Source of the DNA: Neptunicella marina
GTDB lineage: Bacteria; Pseudomonadota; Gammaproteobacteria; Enterobacterales; Alteromonadaceae
Length of the DNA: 45,666 bases
Assembly: GCF_014270035.1 (NCBI RefSeq)
Contig: NZ_JACNEP010000023.1
Location: forward strand, 1-45,666
Reading direction: 5' to 3'
Numbering within the stretch: the first letter of the stretch is position 1; every line of letters begins with the position of its first letter. The notes beneath the pieces are model-generated. The model did no database searches, had not been told where the DNA came from, and was given only the letters and a program-made list of their open reading frames with translations. The position numbers were made by a program, and so were the translations under genes. Shown here piece after piece: positions 1 through 7,419 of the stretch.

Positions 1-1
1 A

Positions 2-33
2 AAAATCCGATGACCTTACGATCATCGGATTTT
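2..33. terminator. Bidirectional hairpin terminator
   Basis: A perfect 12-bp inverted repeat (AAAATCCGATGA at 2-13, TCATCGGATTTT at 22-33) with an 8-nt loop. It has A residues on one side and T residues on the other, so it can terminate transcripts from either direction, including the leftward AbiTii operon that ends at 141. Confidence 0.75.
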
Positions 34-140
34 GATCCTCTTATGCCGAATGTCAACTTCTTAACTGATCGGCATTAGGGAGTAAACGGTTGTTATTTAG
101 TGTCCAGTATCGGTAACTTAGACAACGACTTTAACTAACT

Positions 141-1040
141 TTACAAACCGTAAAATTTAGCTATTGCTGTAGCTAAAAGATTACCTGCTGCGCCTATGCC
201 AATCCCCCAGCTTCCTTCAGCAGCTTTCTCAGTCATTTTTCCAATCCAACTACTAACCTTAGGTCCAAATGTTCCCTTTTCGCTGGCTTCAGGGTCACTA
301 GATATCGCTTTTTGAAGTGAACCTATATCCTCGTCATTTATATCTTGCTGCTTAAAATAATTAGCTAACGACTCAAAGTTACCTGGCGTTATTGTCATTG
401 ACATAGTTTGGCTAACATTTCCCCCAGAAACATTCCCCATTACACCCTGGAAATGTTGAATGTTAATAGCTGACTTATTTTCGTTAGCAATAGATTTTTC
501 TTTCTGCGAAAAAGATAATCCATCTCCAAGAACGCCTTGAGACTCCAAATCTAACGCCCAATTAAGCAATCGAGTCCTAACTTGTTCCATTACACTCTTA
601 ACTTGATTACTTCCAATAAAACGAGTTGGTTCTAACTGAGCAGATCCTCTTATCATTCTCATCAAGAAAGCTTTCTGCTCAGCAGGGAAAGGAAACGTTA
701 ATCTCTCTTTGCTATTTGATTTAGATAACAAATGTTGAAGAGATTCTATTGATTCACAAATTTTCACCTCGCTAACCATCCTTGCCATGTCACCATCTTC
801 AATTATGAGTGGTTGGTAACCGCGGTAAGGATTAAAAACCTTTAGCTCGGAGCTAATAATCCGATATTCTGGGAGTTCAACTTCAGTATTGTAGCCATTC
901 AATTCAGAAAGAACCCATGCTTTAAAATCATTTAGCCCAAGTTTTGATGCAATAAGCAACGCTTTCCGTAATACATCAGGAAGATGATTTTGACTATCTG
1001 ATGCTAATTCTTGTAATTGAATAACAACGGGAGTATTCAC
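141..1040 (-). CDS. AbiTii-type abortive infection protein
   Basis: A 299-residue soluble protein. The first ~190 residues match what I know of the AbiTii domain: an N-terminal helical segment containing LLRKALLIASKLGL-like sequence, then LNGYN, PEYR and NPYRGYQP motifs. This family is known from lactococcal abortive-infection systems against phages. Residues ~195-230 form a Gly/Asn/Ser-rich linker, followed by a helical tail ending in a Gly/Ala-rich segment that may touch a membrane. The start is GTG at 1040, with an AAGGAA ribosome site about 8 bases upstream. It lies 49 bases downstream of a small membrane-protein gene on the same strand, so the two are probably co-transcribed and end at the terminator at 2-33. 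The phage-defence role is inferred from the family; the molecular activity is unknown. Confidence 0.75.
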   Translation of the reverse strand: MNTPVVIQLQELASDSQNHLPDVLRKALLIASKLGLNDFKAWVLSELNGYNTEVELPEYRIISSELKVFNPYRGYQPLIIEDGDMARMVSEVKICESIESLQHLLSKSNSKERLTFPFPAEQKAFLMRMIRGSAQLEPTRFIGSNQVKSVMEQVRTRLLNWALDLESQGVLGDGLSFSQKEKSIANENKSAINIQHFQGVMGNVSGGNVSQTMSMTITPGNFESLANYFKQQDINDEDIGSLQKAISSDPEASEKGTFGPKVSSWIGKMTEKAAEGSWGIGIGAAGNLLATAIAKFYGL

Positions 1041-1089
1041 AAAAGTTCCTTTTCTATAAAACTGTTGGATAATATCAACCTGAAGAGTC

Positions 1090-1539
1090 TTATATTAAGC
1101 CCACATTATCTATTTCGTCCTGCATCGCTAGAAGGAAAAAAGCAACTACAAAGGAAGCGTAAAACCAAACAGAGCCTAAATTTAATAATAAAGGTATTTT
1201 CTCCGGTGAAAAAATACCAGAAAATCCTAATGTTAATAACAACAATACAATTGTTGGCAAAATTAAACGATGAATGAAAATGTTGGCATAAATAACAGCA
1301 AGGTAAGCTGATATACTAATGATTGCTGCCCACAATGCTTTGCATGTAAAAACAATTACTACCTGAGTGATTTGAATATTTAGAGTTGCATTTTTAGACA
1401 CCATAAACAAAAAATCACCAACATGAATATTGAAATCTGACTGCAAAAGATAACAAGCACAAAGTAGTGGTAATACAATAACCTTACTAAGATCTTTTAA
1501 ATTTTTAATATCACTTATTTTTGGCATTACATCAGCCAT
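1090..1539 (-). CDS. Small four-helix membrane protein, hypothetical
   Basis: A 149-residue protein with about four hydrophobic segments (roughly residues 18-35, 55-80, 85-108 and 118-140) and no signal peptide or motif that I recognise. The ATG at 1539 has an AAGGAA ribosome site about 9 bases upstream. It sits immediately upstream of the AbiTii gene on the same strand with a 49-base gap, which suggests an operon. Small membrane proteins are often the effector partner in defence operons, but that role here is only inferred from position. It could equally be an unrelated membrane protein. Confidence 0.6.
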   Translation of the reverse strand: MADVMPKISDIKNLKDLSKVIVLPLLCACYLLQSDFNIHVGDFLFMVSKNATLNIQITQVVIVFTCKALWAAIISISAYLAVIYANIFIHRLILPTIVLLLLTLGFSGIFSPEKIPLLLNLGSVWFYASFVVAFFLLAMQDEIDNVGLI

Positions 1540-1693
1540 ATAGAAAATTCCTTTTTGGGCAGATAATCAATGAATCAAACAGCAGGGAAAGCCTGCTTCA
1601 CTCTGAAAAAAACTTATTTTATGAAGGTCTAAATTTCAATAATTGCCTGATTAAAAGTAATGTAGTCATTATGTCTCTGACGATTCGTTACCG

Positions 1694-2260
1694 TTATAAA
1701 TTTTCAGCAAATCCTCTTAGAATGTCAGCGGTGACGACCAAACCACATGACTCTAATGTGCTTAAATAATCTGCTATTGTTTTCGGTGGATTTTTGAGCG
1801 CAGCTCGGTGTAATTTGACAACATGGCAAACCAAACCTGGATTTAAGTCAATTTGATGTTGAATGAATAGATCTGGATGTATGGCTTCAACACCATATTT
1901 ATCTAACTCTTTTTCAGGAAAGTCTTTTAAGTTAAAAGTAACGATAGCCTGAGCATTAGACTTAATTGCTGCGGCTAGTACATGTCTATCATCTTCATCA
2001 GGTAGCTCAATCCCTTGTTCTAACTGCTCATAGCCATACACTAAGCAGTCACGAACATGGCTATCCATTAGCTTTTTAGTTTTAGTTAGTTGCTCCAGAG
2101 TTAAATCTTCTCTTTTCTTCAAAACATTTCGAATCCATTCGTCGTGGATGCGCTCACTCCAACGAGCAGCAAACACATCCGCGACAGCCAAACGCATTAA
2201 CAAGTCTCTGAGAGGGGCTGGATATAGTACGTTGGCATCCAATACAGCTATAAATCTCAT
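1694..2260 (-). CDS. PIN-domain toxin (ribonuclease)
   Basis: A 188-residue PIN-like nuclease. The N-terminal LDANVLYP supplies the first acidic residue of the PIN active site. A central EWIRNVL segment and the DEDDRHVLAAA motif, followed by TFNLKDFP, supply the remaining acidic residues. PIN toxins are Mg-dependent ribonucleases neutralised by a partner antitoxin. The ATG at 2258-2260 overlaps the TAA stop of the upstream antitoxin gene by one base (TAATG), so translation is probably coupled. Function as the toxin of a type II system is well supported by the motifs and pairing; the RNA target is unknown. Confidence 0.85.
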   Translation of the reverse strand: MRFIAVLDANVLYPAPLRDLLMRLAVADVFAARWSERIHDEWIRNVLKKREDLTLEQLTKTKKLMDSHVRDCLVYGYEQLEQGIELPDEDDRHVLAAAIKSNAQAIVTFNLKDFPEKELDKYGVEAIHPDLFIQHQIDLNPGLVCHVVKLHRAALKNPPKTIADYLSTLESCGLVVTADILRGFAENL

Positions 2261-2733
2261 TAGTACCCCATATCTAACTCTTGAGCTTGGGCTGCTAAAG
2301 CATCCAATGCTTTCATCCGTTCTTCATCAATGCGTTGTTTATATGTTTGAACATCACTGAATAATACTCGTCTATGTGTCCCTTTTTTGCTGAAAGGTAT
2401 TTCACCACTTTCAAGCAGCTTAACGAAAAATGGGCGAGACATATTAAGCATTTCTGCTGCTTGTTGTGTTGTAAGCTCTGCATGTACAGGCACTAAAGTA
2501 ATAGCATTACCTTGTGCCATCTGTACTAAGATGTTTTTTAACAATTCCAGAGCAGCAGCCGGTAAAACAACTTGCTCACCTTTCTCATCCAGAAATTGAA
2601 CTCGCTCATCAAAAGAAGCTTCTTTTCTATGGCGACCTAAAATTTGTGATAAAACTGGCGCACTTGTACGAGCTAAGTCGACATCGTGCTCCGATGGACT
2701 ATAAATACTGTCATAACGTGCTGTGGCAACCAT
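2260..2733 (-). CDS. HTH (excisionase-type) antitoxin of PIN pair
   Basis: A 157-residue protein. Residues ~84-135 carry an excisionase/MerR-like winged helix: TTQQAAEMLNMSRPF followed by a wing containing GTHRRVLFSD. The C-terminal tail (EERMKALDALAAQAQELDMGY) is acidic and helical and could wrap the toxin. I chose the ATG at 2733 because a TAAGGAG ribosome site stands 6 bases upstream; an in-frame ATG at 2829 would add 32 residues without a good site. This HTH-plus-PIN arrangement is a common type II toxin-antitoxin layout. The HTH protein probably represses its own operon through repeats upstream. Confidence 0.82.
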   Translation of the reverse strand: MVATARYDSIYSPSEHDVDLARTSAPVLSQILGRHRKEASFDERVQFLDEKGEQVVLPAAALELLKNILVQMAQGNAITLVPVHAELTTQQAAEMLNMSRPFFVKLLESGEIPFSKKGTHRRVLFSDVQTYKQRIDEERMKALDALAAQAQELDMGY

Positions 2734-2763
2734 GGTTTTCTCCTTAATAAATAGAATCACTAA

Positions 2764-2844
2764 GGTGACCCTTCTAAAAAGGTCACATTGATGACTTGTT
2801 AAGTATAGTAATCGAAATAATCGAAACAAACAAAATATTCGAAA
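2764..2844 (-). promoter_or_regulatory. Putative operator/promoter region of the PIN toxin-antitoxin operon
   Basis: Upstream of the antitoxin start there is a perfect inverted repeat, GTGACC (2765-2770) N10 GGTCAC (2781-2786). Beyond it are three TCGAAA copies starting at 2812, 2821 and 2839, that is at spacings of 9 and 18 bases. Iterated or palindromic sites of this sort are typical binding sites for autoregulating antitoxins. Binding itself is inference. Confidence 0.45.
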
Positions 2845-3081
2845 TACATGATTTTCTGGAAAATACTCAAAAAAGTAGGGTACTGTTATTTCTGGATAAA
2901 TAAGCTGCTTCCTGAAAAAGAAGATGGGTGCGACTGTTGGTATACCTTGATGAGCTTTTCACGGCTAACATTGGTATAAATCTTTGTCGAGGATAATTAT
3001 ATACTCATGCCTCAGTATCCATGCTTCGTCTGGCAGTGCGCTAATCTGAATTGAAAATTGGCCACAGTAAATGGGGAAATA

Positions 3082-3361
3082 AGTCAGCCGCTGGCTGACT
3101 AGGTAAAACCAAAATATCAGACTTCACCGCGACAGCGGCCAAACGGAGTTTGGCTAACTGCGACTCTGACTTTTAGACAAAACCAAGCTGGCTTTCGAAT
3201 GGCTAAACAGGAAGTTTAGCCGAGGCCAACGCTTTGCAGGGATTGCTGCCTTTGGTCGATTCGAAATAAAGGCAGTTTGGTTTTGGCGTAAAGAAAGTCG
3301 GCGGAGTGAAAGACCTTTCGCCTATTTGGGTCTGTCCAAATAGGCTCGCGCCCCGCAGGGG
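3082..3361. repeat. Array of perfect hairpins (structured intergenic element)
   Basis: Six consecutive perfect inverted repeats: AGTCAGCC 3082-3089/3093-3100, GCCAAAC 3138-3144/3148-3154, GGCTAAAC 3201-3208/3214-3221, CTGCCTTT 3246-3253/3268-3275, CCTATTTGG 3321-3329/3336-3344 and CCCC 3351-3354/3358-3361. A wider pair, CAAAACCAA 3178-3186 with TTGGTTTTG 3277-3285, encloses two of them. It could be a repeated non-coding mobile element or a structured RNA. A 16-base piece (3151-3166) recurs exactly at 7273-7288. Confidence 0.6.
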
Positions 3362-3440
3362 TGTGAAAACTATTTCTCAGACTCTGCGTAAAATAATGTA
3401 CTTTGCACCATGTAGCAGTCTCTCATTATATTAAGGCGCT

Positions 3441-3475
3441 CGCCCCACAAGGATGCGGGGAGAATAGAGCCATGG
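3441..3475. repeat. REP-like element with GGATG hairpin
   Basis: CCCC (3443-3446) and GGGG (3457-3460) bracket an ACAAGGATGC loop, followed by GAGCCATGGATAGC. Short hairpins with GGATG in the loop followed by a second CCATGGAT hairpin are typical of REP-like intergenic repeats in many proteobacteria. The assignment rests on that resemblance only. Confidence 0.4.
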
Positions 3476-3503
3476 ATAGCTAAATAAGCGCATCACCGCT
3501 TTG

Positions 3504-3785
3504 TGATATTCAAAACTCTACTTCAATCAACCTTACATCAAAAAACAACAAGGCATTGGGACCCATTTTATTGCCGACACCCTTTTTGCCCCATGCTAGT
3601 TCCGGTGGGATCACAAACTCAAAGCGTGAGTCTACAGGCATCATCAACAAACCTTCGCGTAAACCGGGCAGGGCTTCTCTCATACTAAAACGATCAGCAA
3701 ATCCGGTTTTGTAAGTATCAGTAATTACGCTGCCATCCACATTTAAAATGCGTTGATTGACTACCACAGTGCCGTCAATTGCGGG
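3504..3785. repeat. Direct repeat copy 1 (3' part of FKBP gene)
   Basis: About 280 bases nearly identical to 8781-9049 in the same orientation, with scattered substitutions and a 14-for-1-base difference. The homology starts just outside the FKBP stop codon (TGATAT) and ends near 3785. The two copies lie 5,277 bases apart and bracket the accessory genes between them. Confidence 0.85.
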
Positions 3786-3788
3786 CAT
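3510..3788 (-). pseudogene. C-terminal fragment of FKBP-type peptidyl-prolyl isomerase
   Basis: A 92-residue reading frame covering only the later two thirds of an FKBP domain: REALPGLREGLLMMPVDSRF, FVIPPELAWGKKGVGN, then LLFFDVRLIEVEF. The ~50 N-terminal residues found in the mutS-linked copy are missing, and no ribosome site precedes the ATG at 3788. The conserved Gly of the MPVGS motif is Asp here. It keeps in frame the 14 bases (near 3680-3693) that are lost from the other copy. It is therefore a displaced gene end rather than a working isomerase. I cannot tell which of the two copies is the original 3' end. Confidence 0.75.
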
Positions 3789-3813
3789 TTATGGCGTTTC
3801 TTGCTTTGATTTG

Positions 3814-3838
3814 TTTGGTGATAGATCTAATCACCAAA
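3814..3838. other. 9-bp perfect inverted repeat with 7-nt spacer beside the direct repeat
   Basis: TTTGGTGAT (3814-3822) and ATCACCAAA (3830-3838) flank AGATCTA. Two inverted 9-bp arms around a 7-base centre have the geometry of a tyrosine-recombinase core site, and this one lies only ~28 bases outside the FKBP repeat junction. It could equally be an operator for the rightward gene at 4014. Confidence 0.4.
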
Positions 3839-4013
3839 TGCTATGAATGTTGCCTTCTTTTTAATATCTTACTGATTTACCTAATTTATCTTGGGCATAG
3901 ATCAGACTTAAACTAACATATAAAATATCTTTTTATTTTATTATATTTTCCTATAATTCATTTGTTGGGCTGTATTTTTTATATCTATTGGCATAACCAA
4001 GGAAGGTGTGATT

Positions 4014-5687
4014 GTGAAAAAGTTAATATTCTCTTTTTTTCTATTCTTTATCGTAATTAATGTCTCGTATGGTGGCGACATTATTAAATACAGAAATGAA
4101 TATACTCTTAAAAGCTTCCAAACTAGACCTTCGCTAAAAACAAATTTACTAGGTCAATACGTTGAGTATAACAAATCCCAAGTGGCTATTCGGACATATG
4201 ATGAGTTCGGTATGCAGAATGAGATTGTTGCTTCATTGGTTCAACATGATGGAGTTGATGATATTGATGTTTTCTATGATAGAAGCACCGATGAAATATG
4301 GATTGTTAATATTGATTATCAAGAAAATGACACTTTTAGGACGTTTGATAAATACAAATTAATAGACGGAAAAATTTTGCATTTAAAGAGTAGTCCTGCC
4401 TTTGGCAAGGATAAAGTAAATAATGTAATTGGAATATTCAATTCAAAGATTTATGTGATTCTGGGTAAGCCAGAGGAGGAGGGTAAACTTGTTGAGTTAG
4501 ATGAAAATAAAAATTTCAATATTACTAAATCTATTACATTTCCATCAGCAAAATTTGAAGCAGCATTATCCCCAGATGCAAAATTCCTATTTTTATATAG
4601 TACTCCCGGTGCAGGCATGTATGAAATCGGTGGCATTGTTGCAAATGATCAGGCGGAATTTATTTGGAATGATTTTGGAGATCTGAATTCCATCGAGCCT
4701 GTTTTTTTGTCTAATGATACTTTTATAACAAAGGACTATAGTGGTAATTCAATTTTAAATAAATTTTCTTCATTAGATGATTCATTCTCATTTGAAATTC
4801 TAGATTCTGTTAAGCCAGAATCCCTAGGGATAAATAATAGTAACTCTTATCGGATATATGATGATGGGATTCTGGAGCTTACTGGCGATGGCGGAATAAT
4901 TAATGTTTTTAAGTTAACATTGGTTGATGGTGAAGTGTTAATTAAAGAAATAATTGGTGACAAAAGCTGGGGTAACGTTTATAGAGTCACAACTAATGGT
5001 AATATAATTGATCTATATGATAGTTTCGAATTGGTTGATGATGCATGGAGAATTAAATCTATTAATTACTTGGGACTAGGATTTGATCAACAATTTATAT
5101 TTTTATCAAATGGTGATGAGACGTTTAAAGGTGATTTGTATGCAGTTAGGATAAATCAATCTATCGAGTTACTTAAATTATCAGACGTTGATAATTATGC
5201 ATGGAATGTGGTTGCGCAAATGCAATTAGATAATAAAGGAATTGTTACAGGAACTAAAATTGATAGTGATATATATCTTCTACAAGAAGATGGGACTATT
5301 AAAAAATTTAATATTAATGGTCATCTCGAATCTCAAAACTTAATAAGCTATCCGCATTTAGAACAAAGTCATATTGAAAAATTTCGAGATATGGTGTTGG
5401 TTTATGGGGGACAAAGTGTTTGGCTATGTGATATTGATTTAACAGCTTGCTATGATAATACACCGCCAGTGCCAGAAGGCGCAAGCGATTACTTCACATT
5501 CACTTCTTTTAATAATTATCTTTATGCCTTATTTAGCAATTATTCACACAGTACTATAGGCCTATTTTTTGATAGCAAAAATATTTGGAGACCTTGGACA
5601 TACACTGTTCCTAAAGAATACATTTATGCTGTTCTAACTAGATTAGAAAATAAGTTGCTCATGGATACAAAAAAACAGGAATATTAA
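4014..5687 (+). CDS. Secreted GlyGly-CTERM-type protein, N-terminal part (frameshifted)
   Basis: About 557 residues from a GTG at 4014, chosen because AAGGAAGG ends 7 bases before it (an in-frame GTG at 4008 is too close). Residues 1-20 form a signal peptide (KKLIFSFFLFFIV core). The rest is a beta-rich, Asp/Asn-rich extracytoplasmic region with recurrent short strands such as GKIL, KIYVILG and TIKKFN, possibly a beta-propeller; no family was recognised. The frame closes at 5687, directly after a run of seven A (5669-5675). Reading one base back there continues without interruption into the next frame (5678-6733), so the two pieces almost certainly form one ~905-residue protein. The gene is strongly AT-rich compared with mutS and recA, consistent with acquisition from elsewhere. 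Confidence 0.7.
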   Translation: MKKLIFSFFLFFIVINVSYGGDIIKYRNEYTLKSFQTRPSLKTNLLGQYVEYNKSQVAIRTYDEFGMQNEIVASLVQHDGVDDIDVFYDRSTDEIWIVNIDYQENDTFRTFDKYKLIDGKILHLKSSPAFGKDKVNNVIGIFNSKIYVILGKPEEEGKLVELDENKNFNITKSITFPSAKFEAALSPDAKFLFLYSTPGAGMYEIGGIVANDQAEFIWNDFGDLNSIEPVFLSNDTFITKDYSGNSILNKFSSLDDSFSFEILDSVKPESLGINNSNSYRIYDDGILELTGDGGIINVFKLTLVDGEVLIKEIIGDKSWGNVYRVTTNGNIIDLYDSFELVDDAWRIKSINYLGLGFDQQFIFLSNGDETFKGDLYAVRINQSIELLKLSDVDNYAWNVVAQMQLDNKGIVTGTKIDSDIYLLQEDGTIKKFNINGHLESQNLISYPHLEQSHIEKFRDMVLVYGGQSVWLCDIDLTACYDNTPPVPEGASDYFTFTSFNNYLYALFSNYSHSTIGLFFDSKNIWRPWTYTVPKEYIYAVLTRLENKLLMDTKKQEY

Positions 5688-5794
5688 ATATTGAAAATGA
5701 TGGTGATGTAATTGGATTTGATGTTTTTAATGTAGTTAATTCACCTGGTTTTTATTCTATAGGAAAGCAAGGATTTACTCTTGATCATGGAAAT

Positions 5795-6733
5795 ATGGTT
5801 TGCAATATGGATTTTGAGAGTTGCTATTCATTTAATGGGAAAAATGCTTTATATGTGGAGCCAAAATCCCCGCCGTCTATAGTTTCCATAAGTGGGTTTA
5901 ATGTTGCTGGAACAGATTATTTAGTGAGAGAGGGTTTAGATAATGGAAGTTATCTATTGTATTCAGAAAATGAAGATGTAATTTATCCTTATGCCAAAGA
6001 TGGAAATTTCACAAAAGTCAATGATGTATGGCAGGGCGATAATTTTCATTTTGAATTTAAATCTCTTTTTGGCGGGATTGAAAAATACTCAGATTCGCCA
6101 CGTGAATATCATCGCCCTTATTTTAAAGAATTTAAAATAAACGAAGAAGGCACGTTAGATATTTTGATTAAAAATGAATACACAAAAGATGAATTTCCAA
6201 TACCATTAAATTATTACTTGGCAGAAAATGATTTTTTCAAGTTTAGTATTAGTAAAATAGATATCAATGTTGAAGATGTGGATGATCCACCTTCGGTTAA
6301 AGAGGGTAAATCTACTAGTATAAATATCACTGAAGGCGAAAGTGTTTCGATAGACTTGAATGATTTCTTTTATGATCCTGAAGATGCAGTATTAACATAT
6401 ATTGTAGATAAAATGCCAGATTCGTTAGTGTTGGAGGGGAATTATATTAAGGGGACCTTAGATAAAACTGCTGACATAAAGTTAATTGTGGTAGACCATC
6501 CAAATACGTCGCTTTATACGAGCAAACGTGAAGGTGACGTAGCAAAAAATTATAAAATTCCAGCTACATTGCGCGTCATTGTGAGTGGTAAAACAGAAAG
6601 CTCATCTTCAGGTGGAGCTCTTTCAGTTTTATATCTGATATTTTTGTTATCTATTGGTTTTTTCAGGAATAGAACGATTTATGCTTGGTTATTGTTGAAT
6701 CAAACTGATAAATACAGAGATAACGTCAGTTAA
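5795..6733 (+). CDS. C-terminal part of the frameshifted protein: Ig/cadherin-like domain and GlyGly-CTERM anchor
   Basis: A 312-residue segment (its frame is open from about 5678) that continues the preceding gene. Residues ~165-265 look like a bacterial cadherin/Ig-like domain (VSIDLNDFFYDPEDAVLTY, then a GTLDKTADIKL strand). The end has the layout of a GlyGly-CTERM rhombosortase signal: a Ser-rich stretch, GGALSVLYLIFLLSIGFF, then the basic RNR. Such signals send type II-secreted proteins to cleavage and surface attachment. About 19 further residues follow the basic cluster, which is unusual because these proteins normally stop there. No ribosome site precedes the ATG at 5795, so independent translation is unlikely. 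Confidence 0.65.
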   Translation: MVCNMDFESCYSFNGKNALYVEPKSPPSIVSISGFNVAGTDYLVREGLDNGSYLLYSENEDVIYPYAKDGNFTKVNDVWQGDNFHFEFKSLFGGIEKYSDSPREYHRPYFKEFKINEEGTLDILIKNEYTKDEFPIPLNYYLAENDFFKFSISKIDINVEDVDDPPSVKEGKSTSINITEGESVSIDLNDFFYDPEDAVLTYIVDKMPDSLVLEGNYIKGTLDKTADIKLIVVDHPNTSLYTSKREGDVAKNYKIPATLRVIVSGKTESSSSGGALSVLYLIFLLSIGFFRNRTIYAWLLLNQTDKYRDNVS

Positions 6734-6978
6734 TCTATCCTTATTGGTTACTCAATCAACGTCCTATGGCTTTAGTGCCGGTGATTTTCATGTTTAATGA
6801 AAAGCACAAAATCTGTGGCCATGGGCAAAGTGCTGGTGTATTGAGAGTATGAGAAGCGTTCGTGCTTTACATTAATTTTTTAGAGACATAGGAGAAGTAA
6901 TTCGGTAGATTGGTTGTACGAAAAATATACTCAATTCGTCTCTGTAGTGTTGACGACCTAATTAAAAGGGATGCAAAC

Positions 6979-7116
6979 ATGGATGCTGCAGGACAAAACG
7001 CCAAAGACTTACGCGCTTACCGACTGGACTCTATCGATATTATCCACGGGCTTGCTAATGTTAATATGGCGCTTGATCATGTGCGTGATTTTTTTGTACC
7101 TCAGACAGCGACCTAA
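6979..7116 (+). pseudogene. N-terminal stub of a DUF1624 (heparan-alpha-glucosaminide N-acetyltransferase-like) protein
   Basis: A 45-residue frame with the ATG at 6979 and AAGGG 8 bases before it. RLDSIDIIHGL followed by MALDHVRDFF matches the start of DUF1624 integral-membrane acyltransferases, whose first helix normally reads SIDxLRGLxMVxMALDHVRDFF. The family usually runs to ~350-400 residues over many membrane helices; this copy ends 9 residues after the motif. The helix also contains an Asn (ANVNM) where hydrophobic residues are expected. It is a truncated remnant, not a working gene. Confidence 0.65.
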
Positions 7117-7419
7117 TGGCGGGAGGCGATATAGAACCCGCGCTGTTTTTCAATAACTGGGGTCAGTGTAAACTTCATTCCTAACCTTATTAATAACAGC
7201 TTTCAAGCAAACTGCCAACGTTGCAAGTCCAGATCCCATCTGTCGCTACTGACTCAGCATCCCTGCTTCGTCTGGCTAACTGCGACTCCAATTTGCCTTG
7301 TGCAGGTGAAACTTGTGCGAACGGGAAAGCTGGGTCTCGCCTTAGTGAGAGGGGAGATAATTAGTGATAATGAATTGTCACCGGAGTTTTCTATTTGTCC
7401 ATCGTGGTGGCGAAATCAG
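7117..7419. other. Gene-free stretch with fused repeat pieces
   Basis: About 300 bases without a gene. Positions 7253-7276 match 3011-3034 (22 of 24 bases), and 7273-7288 match 3151-3166 exactly. Two pieces separated by ~120 bases in the first element are thus joined here. The rest shows nothing I can assign. Confidence 0.55.

Larger units (their letters stand above)
2845..3503. other. Gene-free accessory stretch with repeated and hairpin-rich sequence
   Basis: No convincing gene in about 650 bases. It holds a 24-base segment (3011-3034) that recurs with two mismatches at 7253-7276, the hairpin array at 3082-3361 and the REP-like element near 3441-3475. The left part (2845-3000) shows nothing I can identify. 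Confidence 0.6.

Noticed and set aside
1017-1277. Rightward frame overlapping the small membrane-protein gene
   Set aside because: Lys-rich sequence antisense to a better-supported membrane protein with a good ribosome site.
2148-2747. Rightward frames across the PIN and antitoxin genes
   Set aside because: Antisense shadows of a clearly motif-bearing toxin-antitoxin pair.
3082-3361. CRISPR array
   Set aside because: The repeated units are different hairpins with no constant direct repeat or regular spacer length, and there are no cas genes.
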